Source: Deltaproteobacteria bacterium (lineage in GTDB: Bacteria; Bdellovibrionota_B; Oligoflexia; Oligoflexales; Bog-1112). From it: a stretch of 64,000 nt of DNA. Below, one piece after another: positions 8,492 to 17,272 of this stretch. Made by a program: the position numbers and the translations under genes. Numbering within the stretch: the stretch's first letter is position 1; every line of letters starts with the position of its first letter. Where the stretch lies: positions 1 to 64,000 of the forward strand of contig JACPKR010000003.1 of assembly GCA_016186945.1 (NCBI GenBank), read 5' to 3'. Below the pieces are notes generated by a model. That model did not search any database. It saw only the letters and a list, made by a program, of their open reading frames with translations, and was not told the DNA's origin.

Positions 8492-9925
8492 ATGAAACGC
8501 ACTTGGTTATACAATCTCTTGTTGTGTAGTGGCTTGACCTTCAACATATCCTCCTTTGCCTTCATCTCGGAATTCAGCAAGGAAAGTCAGGAGTGCATGA
8601 CCTGTCACAAAAAGGAGAGCCTCGGTATCTATCAGCAGTGGGGGGCTTCGAAGCACTACCGCGCGAAGGTGGGCTGTTTCGAGTGTCACGAGGCCAAGGT
8701 GGGAGACAAGGATGGCTTCCTTCATCACAAGCAACGTATTTCTGTGATCGTCAGTCCTAGTGATTGTGGGCGATGCCATGAAAAAGAAGTGAAGGAATTT
8801 GCTGGCAGTCATCATGCCCAGGCTGCTCGCATCCTCGGCTCGCTTGACAATACCCTTGCAGAAGTCGTTGAGGGGAACAGAGGCTTTAAGACTCCTGGCT
8901 TTCCGCATGGTGTTTCTGCCGCCGCTGTCAATGGCTGTTGGCAATGTCACGGAGCTGAAGTGAAGGTGCACGCTGACGGCAAACTCGACCCTGCCACGTG
9001 GCCAAACACGGGCATAGGACGCATCAACCCTGACGGTTCCAGCGGATCCTGCTCCGCCTGCCATAGTCGCCATGTGTTCTCCGTTGCCCAGGCGAGGCAG
9101 CCTGACAATTGCGGAAAATGCCATATGGGTCCGGATCATCCGCAAATTGAAATTTACAACGAATCTAAGCACGGTATAGCTTTCCACGCAAATGTAGACA
9201 AAATGAATCTGGAAAATTCCAAATGGGTTGTGGGACAGGATTACAACGCTGCTCCTACATGTGCGACCTGTCACATGTCGGCAACAAGCAAGCAGGGGGT
9301 CACACACGACGTAGGCATGAGGATTTCCTGGAACAACCGACCTGCCAAATCTGTCAGGCCAGAAATTTCAGACAAAAAGCTCGGCTTGCCTGGTGCCTTG
9401 GTCACCTGGCAGACGAGACGTAAGAACATGGAAGACGTTTGCCTAAACTGTCACAATCAGAACTATATCGACGCGTTTTACCTTCAATACGATGGGTTGA
9501 TCGATCTGTACCATGAAAAATTCGCCGACCCAGGGCTAAAACTCATGGCAAGTGCGAAACCTCTGCTCAAACCGGTGGAGTTCAGTAATAAAGTCGACTT
9601 CGTCTGGTTCGAACTCTGGCATCATGAAGGACGACGCGCCCGCCACGCTGCCTCCATGATGGCACCAGACTATACACACTGGCACGGTACCTACGAAATC
9701 GCTCGCAACTTTTATTCGGAATTCATCCCTGAACTTGAGGAGCTTGCAGAAAGAAATCTGCATTCCCCAGACGCTGTTAAAAAAGCAGCTGCAGAAAAAC
9801 TTAAGAAAGAAATAGATGAAACCCTCAATACAGGGAATCATCAATGGTACTTGGGGAAAATGTCGAAAGAAGATAAAGAAGAAAGGGAAAAGCGAACAAA
9901 AGAGTTCAACAGTCGCTATAAATAG
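8492..9925 (+). CDS. Octaheme cytochrome c of the hydroxylamine oxidoreductase (HAO) type
   Basis: Periplasmic 477-aa multiheme cytochrome. A signal peptide (about 1-24) is followed by eight CXXCH motifs at about 35, 62, 92, 149, 187, 207, 257 and 317; none is CXXCK, which separates it from octaheme nitrite reductases. HAO-family features include the GSHHAQAARILGSL block, PGFPHGVS before heme 4 (CWQCH, the active-site heme of HAO), THDVGMRISWNNRP after heme 7, and a C-terminal DYTHWHGTYE at 393-402. Tyr394 and Tyr401 are candidates for the cross-linking Tyr of true HAO, but alignment is needed. I chose ATG 8492 over 8486 because the AAGGGGG Shine-Dalgarno is correctly spaced only for 8492. 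It is first of a four-gene operon; oxidative or reductive direction is unknown. Confidence 0.85.
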   Translation: MKRTWLYNLLLCSGLTFNISSFAFISEFSKESQECMTCHKKESLGIYQQWGASKHYRAKVGCFECHEAKVGDKDGFLHHKQRISVIVSPSDCGRCHEKEVKEFAGSHHAQAARILGSLDNTLAEVVEGNRGFKTPGFPHGVSAAAVNGCWQCHGAEVKVHADGKLDPATWPNTGIGRINPDGSSGSCSACHSRHVFSVAQARQPDNCGKCHMGPDHPQIEIYNESKHGIAFHANVDKMNLENSKWVVGQDYNAAPTCATCHMSATSKQGVTHDVGMRISWNNRPAKSVRPEISDKKLGLPGALVTWQTRRKNMEDVCLNCHNQNYIDAFYLQYDGLIDLYHEKFADPGLKLMASAKPLLKPVEFSNKVDFVWFELWHHEGRRARHAASMMAPDYTHWHGTYEIARNFYSEFIPELEELAERNLHSPDAVKKAAAEKLKKEIDETLNTGNHQWYLGKMSKEDKEEREKRTKEFNSRYK

Positions 9926-9946
9926 ACACAAGTTCGGCGGTTGGCT

Positions 9947-10453
9947 ATGAAGTTTAGAAAATCGTCTCTGCTGGCTTTCACTGTCATCTTCCCTGTTTGG
10001 CTATCAGCTGGAACGATCAGCACAACAGAAAGGGAAGGGCTGATAGAGTCTTTTCCCTGTCAGGACTGCCACGACAAAATCGGGTTGAAAAAAGAACGAA
10101 AGAAGGAAAGTCCCCCACCTTCCCACACTCGCATAGAATTCTCCCACATGCGGCAGGTGAAAGATTGCCAGCTTTGTCACAACCCAGAGAACCTTAACAC
10201 CCTCATCACACTCGATGGCAGGACGGTGTCGTTTAATCAATCGTATGAACAATGCGTAAACTGTCACGGGGAGAAGGGTCGAGATTGGGATCTTGGCATT
10301 CACGGCAAACAAGTGGGAAGCTGGCAAGGCGATAAGACACGTCTTAATTGCACTGACTGTCACAACCCCCATAAGCCAAAGTTCCCGGAGATGACGCCTC
10401 TTCCACCTCCGCCTTTTCCGAAGTTCGGAATTAGAAAGAAGCACGAACCATGA
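9947..10453 (+). CDS. Small tetraheme cytochrome c
   Basis: Exported 168-aa cytochrome with an N-terminal signal peptide (KFRKSSLLAFTVIFPVWLSA) and four CXXCH motifs: CQDCH, CQLCH, CVNCH and CTDCH. It starts 21 bp after the octaheme gene and its TGA overlaps the ATG of the FeS gene, so it lies inside the operon. By analogy with NrfB it probably shuttles electrons between the membrane FeS/NrfD pair and the octaheme enzyme. The ATG at 9947 is preferred over an in-frame TTG at 9941. The proline-rich C-terminus (TPLPPPPFPKF) is unusual. Confidence 0.8.
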   Translation: MKFRKSSLLAFTVIFPVWLSAGTISTTEREGLIESFPCQDCHDKIGLKKERKKESPPPSHTRIEFSHMRQVKDCQLCHNPENLNTLITLDGRTVSFNQSYEQCVNCHGEKGRDWDLGIHGKQVGSWQGDKTRLNCTDCHNPHKPKFPEMTPLPPPPFPKFGIRKKHEP

Positions 10454-11403
10454 ACTTACTAGCGCTTCTTAAATCCAAGCTTTTAGCAGGACGAGTGAAC
10501 AAAGCTGCGCCTGAGCTTAAACTTTCCCGGCGCAGTTTATTGAAAGGTTCTCTCGGTGGGGCTGCGGTAGCTGCCGCAGCGAGCAGTACCCTCACCTCAA
10601 AAGCGACAGCTTTTTCGTGGGACCAGTTTTTTCAAAAGCACTACAAGGAACTCACCCCAGAGGAAAAAAAGAAAGTCTTTGCCCGTATTGAAGGGGAACT
10701 CTCCCAAAAATACAAACGCAAGGTCACAGTCGACGACCCACAACCCATTGAAGGCACAAAGTTTGTCTACGCCCTCGACCTCTCCAAGTGCAACGGGAAC
10801 CGACGCTGCGTCGAAGCGTGTGTCAAAGAAAACAACCTCGATCCCAGTCTTGCTTACATAAAAGTTCTGGAAATGGACAGAGGCGGGCTTAAACTCGATG
10901 CTGGGGACCGCTACTACGATAGGGCCACCGTCCCCGCTAAAGATAAAATCTACCTGCCCGTGCAATGCAACCAATGCGACAACCCGCCCTGCGTAAAAGC
11001 CTGTCCGGTCGAAGCTACCTGGAAAGAAGATGACGGCATCGTCGTGATCGACTACGACTGGTGCATCGGCTGCCGCTACTGCCAGGTTGCGTGCCCCTAT
11101 GAAGCCCGGCATTTCAACTTCAAAACTCCCGAGGTGCCTGCAGAACGCCTGAATCCTAATCAGTCCTACCTGAGCAACAGAATCAGACAAAAAGGAGTCA
11201 TGGAAAAATGTACCTTCTGCTTGCATCGCACAAGGAAAGGCCAATACCCAGCATGCCTCGAAGCATGCCCCACTGGCGCTAGAAAATTTGGAAATATCCT
11301 TGATCCAGACAGTGAGGTTTCTCAAATTCTCAAGACAAAGGTCGTCTTCGTTCTCAAAGAAGAGTTGAATACGATTCCCAGTTTCTACTACTATTTTGGA
11401 TAA
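10450..11403 (+). CDS. Tat-exported iron-sulfur protein (NrfC/HybA-like)
   Basis: The 317-aa electron-transfer subunit has a Tat signal (SRRSLLKGSLGGAAVAAAAS, about 27-46) and a polyferredoxin-type domain with four Cys groups. Group II is CNQCDNPPCVKACP, group III CIGCRYCQVACP, group IV CTFC with CLEACP. Group I reads CNGNRRCVEAC (residues 114-124): the second Cys of the usual CxxCxxCxxxC is Asn117, so this site may hold a [3Fe-4S] cluster or none. In NrfC, HybA and PsrB-type proteins this subunit docks on an NrfD-like membrane protein, which is the next gene. Start and stop are tightly packed with both neighbours. Confidence 0.88.
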   Translation: MNLLALLKSKLLAGRVNKAAPELKLSRRSLLKGSLGGAAVAAAASSTLTSKATAFSWDQFFQKHYKELTPEEKKKVFARIEGELSQKYKRKVTVDDPQPIEGTKFVYALDLSKCNGNRRCVEACVKENNLDPSLAYIKVLEMDRGGLKLDAGDRYYDRATVPAKDKIYLPVQCNQCDNPPCVKACPVEATWKEDDGIVVIDYDWCIGCRYCQVACPYEARHFNFKTPEVPAERLNPNQSYLSNRIRQKGVMEKCTFCLHRTRKGQYPACLEACPTGARKFGNILDPDSEVSQILKTKVVFVLKEELNTIPSFYYYFG

Positions 11404-11409
11404 ATTGTC

Positions 11410-12624
11410 ATGCGTACATACATAAGATACTGGATAGAAATGCTGGCTTGCCTAGGGAAGGGAAATCGAACCTATTATCTCTGGATGGGGTTTCTTTCGG
11501 TTCTCATCCTTTCGGGCATTTATGCTTATTCTCATCAACTGCGTTTTGGCTTTATCGTTACGAATTTGTCCAATCAGGTTAGCTGGGGGGCCTATATTGC
11601 CAACTTTACGTTCCTTGTCGGCGTTGCTGCGGCAGCAGTTCTCTTAGTCGTCCCAACATACGTATACGAGCGACCAGAGATCAAAAAGGTAGTGATCATC
11701 GGTGAATTGCTAGCCCTTGCATCAATCGTTATGTGTCTGCTCTTTGTAACCGTTGACCTGGGCAATCCGCAGCGTTTCATTCACATGATTCCACCCTTTG
11801 GAAAGATAAACTTTCCTGAGTCCATCCTGGCATGGGATGTGATCGTTCTTACCGGGTATTTGCTGCTCAACCTTCACATACCCGGCTACCTGCTCTACCA
11901 GAAATATCGTAATCGTCCCGCATCCAAAAGATTCTATATGCCCTTTGTCTATGTTTCGATGATTTGGGCCATCAGTATCCACACAGTCACGGCCTTTCTC
12001 TTCAGTGGTTTCGGCAGCCGACCCTTCTGGAACAGCGCCATCCTGGCGCCACGCTTCCTTATCAGTGCCTTTGCTGCCGGTCCTGCGCTGATCATCATCA
12101 TCTTCCACTTCATGAACAAACTGTCTTCACAGAAGGTAGAAAAAAGTGCGACCGAGTTCTTCTCTCGCATCATTGCTTACACACTTCCCACTAACCTATT
12201 CCTGTTCATGTGTGAATTGTTCAAGGAATTCTATTCGGACACCTTGCATAATCTTTCGGCTCATTACCTGCTCTTTGGAATTCATGGGCACTTTATGATT
12301 GCCCCCTATGTCTGGGCTGCGATCGTTTTCCAAGTGTCGTCATCCTTTGTCTTTATCTTTCCTGCATTCAGGCGCAGGCACAACTTACTCCTGGCTGCCT
12401 GTGGTCTTGCCTTCCTCGGCATCTGGATAGAGAAAGGCATGGGCTTGATAGTGCCCGGCTTCCTTCCCACGCCCCTTGGCGATCTCGTTGAGTACACGCC
12501 GTCTCTCGTGGAATTCTTCGTTTGCTTGGGAATCTGGTCTGTCGGGGCCTTTCTCTTCACCGCCTTTTCCAAGGTGGCCATCGCCATAAACACGGGAAAA
12601 CTTGCCAAGAAAAATCTGCCTTAG
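11410..12624 (+). CDS. NrfD/HybB-like quinone-interacting membrane subunit
   Basis: The 404-aa polytopic membrane protein has about ten predicted helices, the NrfD/PsrC/HybB superfamily plan. It lacks cofactor-binding Cys/His motifs, as expected. The first helix begins at about residue 22 (YYLWMGFLSVLILSGIYAY); the GNPQRFIHMI loop and the HGHFMIAPYVWA helix are typical. It exchanges electrons between the quinone pool and the FeS subunit encoded just upstream. It is last in the octaheme operon, with a 126-bp gap before the lipoprotein genes and no strong terminator visible there. Confidence 0.88.
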   Translation: MRTYIRYWIEMLACLGKGNRTYYLWMGFLSVLILSGIYAYSHQLRFGFIVTNLSNQVSWGAYIANFTFLVGVAAAAVLLVVPTYVYERPEIKKVVIIGELLALASIVMCLLFVTVDLGNPQRFIHMIPPFGKINFPESILAWDVIVLTGYLLLNLHIPGYLLYQKYRNRPASKRFYMPFVYVSMIWAISIHTVTAFLFSGFGSRPFWNSAILAPRFLISAFAAGPALIIIIFHFMNKLSSQKVEKSATEFFSRIIAYTLPTNLFLFMCELFKEFYSDTLHNLSAHYLLFGIHGHFMIAPYVWAAIVFQVSSSFVFIFPAFRRRHNLLLAACGLAFLGIWIEKGMGLIVPGFLPTPLGDLVEYTPSLVEFFVCLGIWSVGAFLFTAFSKVAIAINTGKLAKKNLP

Positions 12625-12750
12625 ACCCTTTCCGTTGAAAATTGACCATCGCAAGGCCCTGATATCGCTAAGCTAAAAAAATATATTTAAGCTTCTCTCA
12701 AGTTAAACCGTTATAAAAAATGGTTGTTTGATATTTGAGAGGAGAAGGTC

Positions 12751-13809
12751 ATGAAACGCAAGCATTCAAAAGAACACCTACTTGGGGCTCTTCTAGCGTT
12801 ACTGATGATATCTTGTGGCCAGCAACAAGAAGAGTTTGACAACAATCGGTCTGAATCTGCCAATTCAAACAGTGCCAGTGTGGTTTCGGAAAGAAGCTCC
12901 AAGGAGTTTGCATACATTCCCGTAACTGTTGCGGAAAGCCCTGACAGTGCTATCGGCCTCTATGATGGCTTCTTTCTCGCTGCCAATGCAACGAGTTATT
13001 CCATCTCTCTAGCGGGTTGCGCATCAGGTTTTACCTCAACAGCTAACGAAGCGAGCACGAACCTGCAAGTTTACAAGTATGATAAGAGCTGCCTCGCCAA
13101 GCTGACGCAATTTGCTATCAACGGTATCACATACTCTGCCACGGCAACAGGTGCCACAAACTTCACAACCTGGGCTGCCAACGATACCGCGACCTTTGCG
13201 AATACAGTGAGTTCCACAGACACGGTTGGGGTTAAAGTTGTAGCACAGCTTGCCAACCCTATCACGGGAACAGAGGCTGTCACCTACCTCTTCTACGACA
13301 TAGAGAAAGGAGCCGACAACTCCAGCTTGACCCAAGCCGTTGTTGGTGCAGGGCACACTATGACTGTATCTGGTCAGGCTGCACCGTCCTTCACTGTCAA
13401 TAACGTCAGATACGTTGGTATGACGGCAGGTGGTGCCGGACAGTTTGAATTTTCTCTCGAATGTTCAGTCAACTTGACGAATGCCAACACCACCTGTAAA
13501 GACGTGACGCTGACAGATATCGACTATAAACTCGTTGAAGATACCTACACCAGTACACTCACGCTCGCTAACGCAAATACGATCTTCGGTACCGCTGGCA
13601 CCTCGGTCGCAGGTGGTGAAGTGGTGGCTGTAGGAGGCACAGATGCGGATAGTAACACTCTTACCAAGGGGGGTTACTATACGAACAATACGACTCCATT
13701 AGACGGACCAGCGACGATTCATTCCAAACCGAATATGATTTTCATCATGAGAGCGGGAAGTTCCTATCAGTATTTCAACGTGGACGTTACGATCTTGACT
13801 CAAGACTAA
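12751..13809 (+). CDS. Lipoprotein, paralogue of the next gene
   Basis: The 352-aa product is a predicted lipoprotein: KRKHSKEHLLGALLALLMISC ends in a lipobox with Cys at about 24. The mature part is low-complexity, Thr/Asn/Ser-rich and predicted beta. It shares with the following gene the block GCASGFTSTA..NLQVYKYDKSCLAKL and the downstream pattern DTATF, YFN.DV.I. Function unknown; the composition suits an outer-membrane or surface-exposed protein. The start is supported by a strong GAGAGGAGAAGG site. It is followed by a perfect 15-bp inverted repeat at 13830-13874. Confidence 0.8.
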   Translation: MKRKHSKEHLLGALLALLMISCGQQQEEFDNNRSESANSNSASVVSERSSKEFAYIPVTVAESPDSAIGLYDGFFLAANATSYSISLAGCASGFTSTANEASTNLQVYKYDKSCLAKLTQFAINGITYSATATGATNFTTWAANDTATFANTVSSTDTVGVKVVAQLANPITGTEAVTYLFYDIEKGADNSSLTQAVVGAGHTMTVSGQAAPSFTVNNVRYVGMTAGGAGQFEFSLECSVNLTNANTTCKDVTLTDIDYKLVEDTYTSTLTLANANTIFGTAGTSVAGGEVVAVGGTDADSNTLTKGGYYTNNTTPLDGPATIHSKPNMIFIMRAGSSYQYFNVDVTILTQD

Positions 13810-13829
13810 ACTTTTACTCTAGGAGAGGT

Positions 13830-13874
13830 GAAAACCCTTCGTCTGGTCGATGCTGACATAGACGAAGGGTTTTC
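13830..13874 (+). terminator. Perfect 15-bp inverted repeat between paralogous lipoproteins
   Basis: GAAAACCCTTCGTCT at 13830-13844 and its exact reverse complement at 13860-13874 are separated by a 15-nt loop. There is no U-tract after the stem, so it may be an mRNA-stabilising or attenuating hairpin rather than a classical terminator. It ends 9 bp before the start codon of the next lipoprotein. Confidence 0.65.
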
Positions 13875-13883
13875 GACATAAGG

Positions 13884-14867
13884 ATGAAAGAAGGATCGAA
13901 CATTGTACTGATTTTTGGACTGCTTGCCTTGGGTTGTGGAGACCTTTCTGACTTTCTTGCTCAACGTACACAGAACCAGACTCAAGCACATACAGCGTCG
14001 TCTGATGAGGAATCTCCTTTCCTCAGCATCAGCGTGGGAATAGCTAGAAAAGGCGCGAGCCTGAGCTTTTCTCTTGCCGCTAATGCAAGCAGCTTTACAG
14101 TAAACATGGCAAATTGCGCGTCAGGGTTCACCTCGACTGCTGATGCGCAAAGCCTGAATCTACAGGTCTACAGAGATGATGAAAGCTGCCTCGCCAAGCT
14201 CACGACCTTTACCTTGAATGGATTCACATATGTTCCTTCCTCTGGTGATCCCTTTACAACTTGGAGCCAGGGAGATACAGCGACTTTCGAAGTATCTGCT
14301 GATCCCAGCAATAATCTTCTTGTAAGCGTAACTTCAACTCTGAGCAATCCCATCCAGGTTACAGATACGGTGTATTATGAATTTTCCAAGATTGGTGCGG
14401 GTGCGAACAAAGGTATTCTGAGTAGCGTTGTTGGTTTTACGGAAACCTTAATTGACCAAGGACAAACACCACCCCCCTTTACAATTTTGAAAACTCAGTT
14501 GCTCGGTGAAACAGCCGGCAAGGGCGGACAGTGGGTTTACACCCTGGAATGTACCGCGATGATGTCCGGCACTGACTGCGGGGGGGTAGACCTTTCCGTC
14601 ATCCGTTACAAGCTTGTGCAGGACACTTACAACAGTGACCTCACTTTGGTTGAGGCTGCGGCTATTTTCGCTTCGGGGTCCTCATCTATTGCCATCGGGA
14701 CTGAAGACCTGGCGCCAGGCGCAGGAGGTACGACAAATGGTGGCTTTTTCACCAAGACCCTCTCCGGCCCTGACAATCTGCATACGAACAACACCATGAT
14801 CCTCATTTTGGTATCCAATGTACTTTCCTACAAGTATTTCAATGTCGACGTGGTGATATCTAACTAG
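13884..14867 (+). CDS. Lipoprotein, paralogue of the preceding gene
   Basis: The 327-aa predicted lipoprotein has the signal KEGSNIVLIFGLLALGC with the lipobox Cys at about 18. It matches the upstream gene through most of its length: CASGFTSTADAQSLNLQVY, DDESCLAKLTTFTLNGF, GDTATF and KYFNVDVVIS. The conserved Cys residues suggest a disulfide. The two arose by tandem duplication and have since diverged substantially. Function is not recognised. The start has only a weak AAGG site immediately behind a strong hairpin, so translation may depend on that structure. Confidence 0.8.
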   Translation: MKEGSNIVLIFGLLALGCGDLSDFLAQRTQNQTQAHTASSDEESPFLSISVGIARKGASLSFSLAANASSFTVNMANCASGFTSTADAQSLNLQVYRDDESCLAKLTTFTLNGFTYVPSSGDPFTTWSQGDTATFEVSADPSNNLLVSVTSTLSNPIQVTDTVYYEFSKIGAGANKGILSSVVGFTETLIDQGQTPPPFTILKTQLLGETAGKGGQWVYTLECTAMMSGTDCGGVDLSVIRYKLVQDTYNSDLTLVEAAAIFASGSSSIAIGTEDLAPGAGGTTNGGFFTKTLSGPDNLHTNNTMILILVSNVLSYKYFNVDVVISN

Positions 14868-14877
14868 GGAAGGAAGC

Positions 14878-16269
14878 ATGAGAGGCCTTTTACAAATCGT
14901 TGTTCTGACAGGTTTCCTTTTCTCCTGTGGGGACCAGGCTGTGAATAGCGGCTCAAGTTTTGACATTCAGTATTACGTCGATCGTTCCTATACAGGTATA
15001 GACACGAATAGCCTGGTGATTAAGTTGAAGGATGCTGCAGGCTACAAATTCTCTATCTCTGGAGAAGGCTTCGATGCTGATGTGCCCAAAAACTCCTCGC
15101 TTCCTGTGCAGGAGCAAACAAACCTGAGCTATTTTGACGAGGGCTTCTACTCCCTAAGGATTACCATCACGAGACCGGATGGAATCGTCTATGTCGAAGA
15201 CTACCTGACATGGGACTATAGCAAGGAAGTACCACCACGCCCGGATATTTCATTTTCAGAGGCAGCGACTGCTGATGATATCGTTGACTTTTTAATGCCT
15301 GGCAATCTCGACCCCGCGATTGCTGAATTGTGGATAGAGGGCGATCTTGCGTCGTCAGGGGGCGCCTGGCATAAAATAGGGTCCGATCTCAAAATAACGA
15401 AGTCGGTCACACTCGCGGACGGAGTCAAGAATTTCAGGGTAAAATACCGCAACATCTACGGGAACATTGGCGATTCCGTAGATATGAGCATCTTGAAGAA
15501 GAGCGTAGGCCCGCAAAACTGCCAGGCAAAATTAGCCAGCACAAGCTCCGCTTCTTCCCGTATACGGCTCTTTCTTTCTGTAGAAAATGACGGGGAGATG
15601 TCCTACCAGATTACAGGGGATGTCAACCCTACGCCTTGGGAAACATTCGAAGATGAAGGGGAAGTGGTCGCGATATTGGCAGGCGACCCAGGCGTGAAAC
15701 AGTTAGTCGTCTCGATGAAAGACGTGGCCGGTAATGCATGTCCTGACATTCCCCTTACGGTCACCCTGGATCCATCCTACGAACCCTATTCCGTTACCAT
15801 AAAAGATGATCTTCTCTGGACTGACGAGCTAAATGTTACGGCCGTACTCAAATTTGATCGTCTTCCCAGCGACGTGATTGAAATGTATATCAGCGGAGGA
15901 ATCAGCGCAGGAGAGAAGATTGAAAGCTGGATTCCCTTTGAAGAAGAACTCGAAATCCGCCTTTCTCCCGTGGACGGTAACCGCTTCGTCTATGCGCAAT
16001 ATCGCGACGAGGACGGAAACCTGTCAGAGAAGGTTTACGCGGCCATCTTCCTCAAACCCTTCGTCTATCTCAACTCCTTCGGCTCCTCCTATTACGTTGC
16101 GGTCAGTAATTTTGTTCCCATCGTGGACCTGAGCATCAGCGGCTGCTCCCAAACTTACAACCATGTTGCTTACCAAGAGAACTACATTTGCAATTTATCT
16201 GCCAGTCAGGTAGAGGTAAGCTATTTCCTCAGCGATGGAAGTTCGGTTACGCGATCGGCTAGCCCCTGA
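14878..16269 (+). CDS. Lipoprotein with repeated beta (Ig-like) segments
   Basis: The 463-aa product has a lipoprotein signal RGLLQIVVLTGFLFSC (Cys at about 17) and a good AGGGAAGGAAGC ribosome site. The mature protein is all-beta in character with repeated units of about 90 residues containing patterns such as VKNFRVKYRNIYGNIGDSVD, VKQLVVSMKDVAGNACP and NRFVYAQYRDEDGNLSEKV, which look like bacterial Ig-like/Ig-3-type modules. Function unknown; surface location inferred. It is third of the lipoprotein run and its end overlaps the longest reading of the glycosyltransferase frame, so the cluster is likely one transcript. Confidence 0.75.
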   Translation: MRGLLQIVVLTGFLFSCGDQAVNSGSSFDIQYYVDRSYTGIDTNSLVIKLKDAAGYKFSISGEGFDADVPKNSSLPVQEQTNLSYFDEGFYSLRITITRPDGIVYVEDYLTWDYSKEVPPRPDISFSEAATADDIVDFLMPGNLDPAIAELWIEGDLASSGGAWHKIGSDLKITKSVTLADGVKNFRVKYRNIYGNIGDSVDMSILKKSVGPQNCQAKLASTSSASSRIRLFLSVENDGEMSYQITGDVNPTPWETFEDEGEVVAILAGDPGVKQLVVSMKDVAGNACPDIPLTVTLDPSYEPYSVTIKDDLLWTDELNVTAVLKFDRLPSDVIEMYISGGISAGEKIESWIPFEEELEIRLSPVDGNRFVYAQYRDEDGNLSEKVYAAIFLKPFVYLNSFGSSYYVAVSNFVPIVDLSISGCSQTYNHVAYQENYICNLSASQVEVSYFLSDGSSVTRSASP

Positions 16270-16282
16270 AACCGGTGCTATA

Positions 16283-17272
16283 ATGGTTATAATGAATGTG
16301 AATCAAAAGATTGCCGTAGTTATACCAAGTTATAAGGTACAAAGTCACATCCTGCTTGGCCTAATCAAGGCGATTGGCCCTGAGGTGTGTCGCATTTACG
16401 TGGTCGATGACTGCTGTCCCCTTGGCTCCGGGTCCTCCGTGAAAGAGAACAACAATGACGCCCGCGTGGTAGTCATACGCCACGATGAGAATCAAGGTGT
16501 AGGCGGAGCCGTGATGTCGGGATATCTGGCAGCTATCGACGAAGGTATGGATGTCATCGTCAAAGTTGACGGCGATGGACAGATGGACCCGACACTGATT
16601 CCTGAATTTGTTCGCCCCATTATTGACGGGGAAGCGGACTACACCAAGGGCAACCGCTTCTTCGATTGGGAAGCGGTAAAAGCAATGCCGCGGGTTCGCT
16701 TGTTTGGTAACGCGGTGCTCTCGTTTATGACCAAGCTGTCCTCGGGCTACTGGAATCTTTTCGACCCGAGCAATGGTTACACCGCGATAGATGCGAATGT
16801 CGCCAGGCTATTGCCCTTTAAAAAAATCAGCAAGCGTTATTTCTTTGAAACCGACATGATGTTTCGGTTGAATACGCTCAATGCGGTGGTTCTGGATGTC
16901 CCCATGAACGCAAAGTACGGCGACGAAGTCAGTAACTTGAAGATAACGAAAATCGTCGGCGAGTTCATGACGAAGCATCTTAGGAACTTCCTGAAACGCT
17001 TATTCTACAGGTACTACCTTCGTGACCTCTCGTTAGCCTCGATTGAATTGCCGCTCGGCGTCATGCTTTTTCTTTTCGGCACGATTTTTGGTGCCTATCA
17101 CTGGATCGTCTCCTCGCGGGGCGATGTGCTAACACCAACGGGTACCATCATGTTAGCCGCTCTACCCATCTTGATGGGTTTGCAGTTGGTTCTTGCCTTC
17201 CTTGGAAGTGACATCTCTTCGGTACCCGTCAGACCCATCGGGCGCCGTCTTCGAGGTCGATCAGGCCAATGA
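16283..17272 (+). CDS. Family 2 glycosyltransferase, polyprenyl-phosphate type
   Basis: The 329-aa GT2 enzyme resembles DPM1/GtrB proteins, which load a sugar from a nucleotide donor onto polyprenyl phosphate at the inner face of the membrane. Visible: IAVVIPSYK at the N-terminus, VVDDCCPLGSG, the GVGGAVMSGY loop, metal-binding DGDGQMD, a GYTAI acceptor motif, and two C-terminal membrane segments (LPLGVMLFLFGTIFGAYHWI and a second at the end). The frame stays open back to 16235 inside the previous gene; I prefer ATG 16283, where similarity to the family begins, though no strong ribosome site is seen. The stop overlaps the next start (ATGA). Confidence 0.85.
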   Translation: MVIMNVNQKIAVVIPSYKVQSHILLGLIKAIGPEVCRIYVVDDCCPLGSGSSVKENNNDARVVVIRHDENQGVGGAVMSGYLAAIDEGMDVIVKVDGDGQMDPTLIPEFVRPIIDGEADYTKGNRFFDWEAVKAMPRVRLFGNAVLSFMTKLSSGYWNLFDPSNGYTAIDANVARLLPFKKISKRYFFETDMMFRLNTLNAVVLDVPMNAKYGDEVSNLKITKIVGEFMTKHLRNFLKRLFYRYYLRDLSLASIELPLGVMLFLFGTIFGAYHWIVSSRGDVLTPTGTIMLAALPILMGLQLVLAFLGSDISSVPVRPIGRRLRGRSGQ

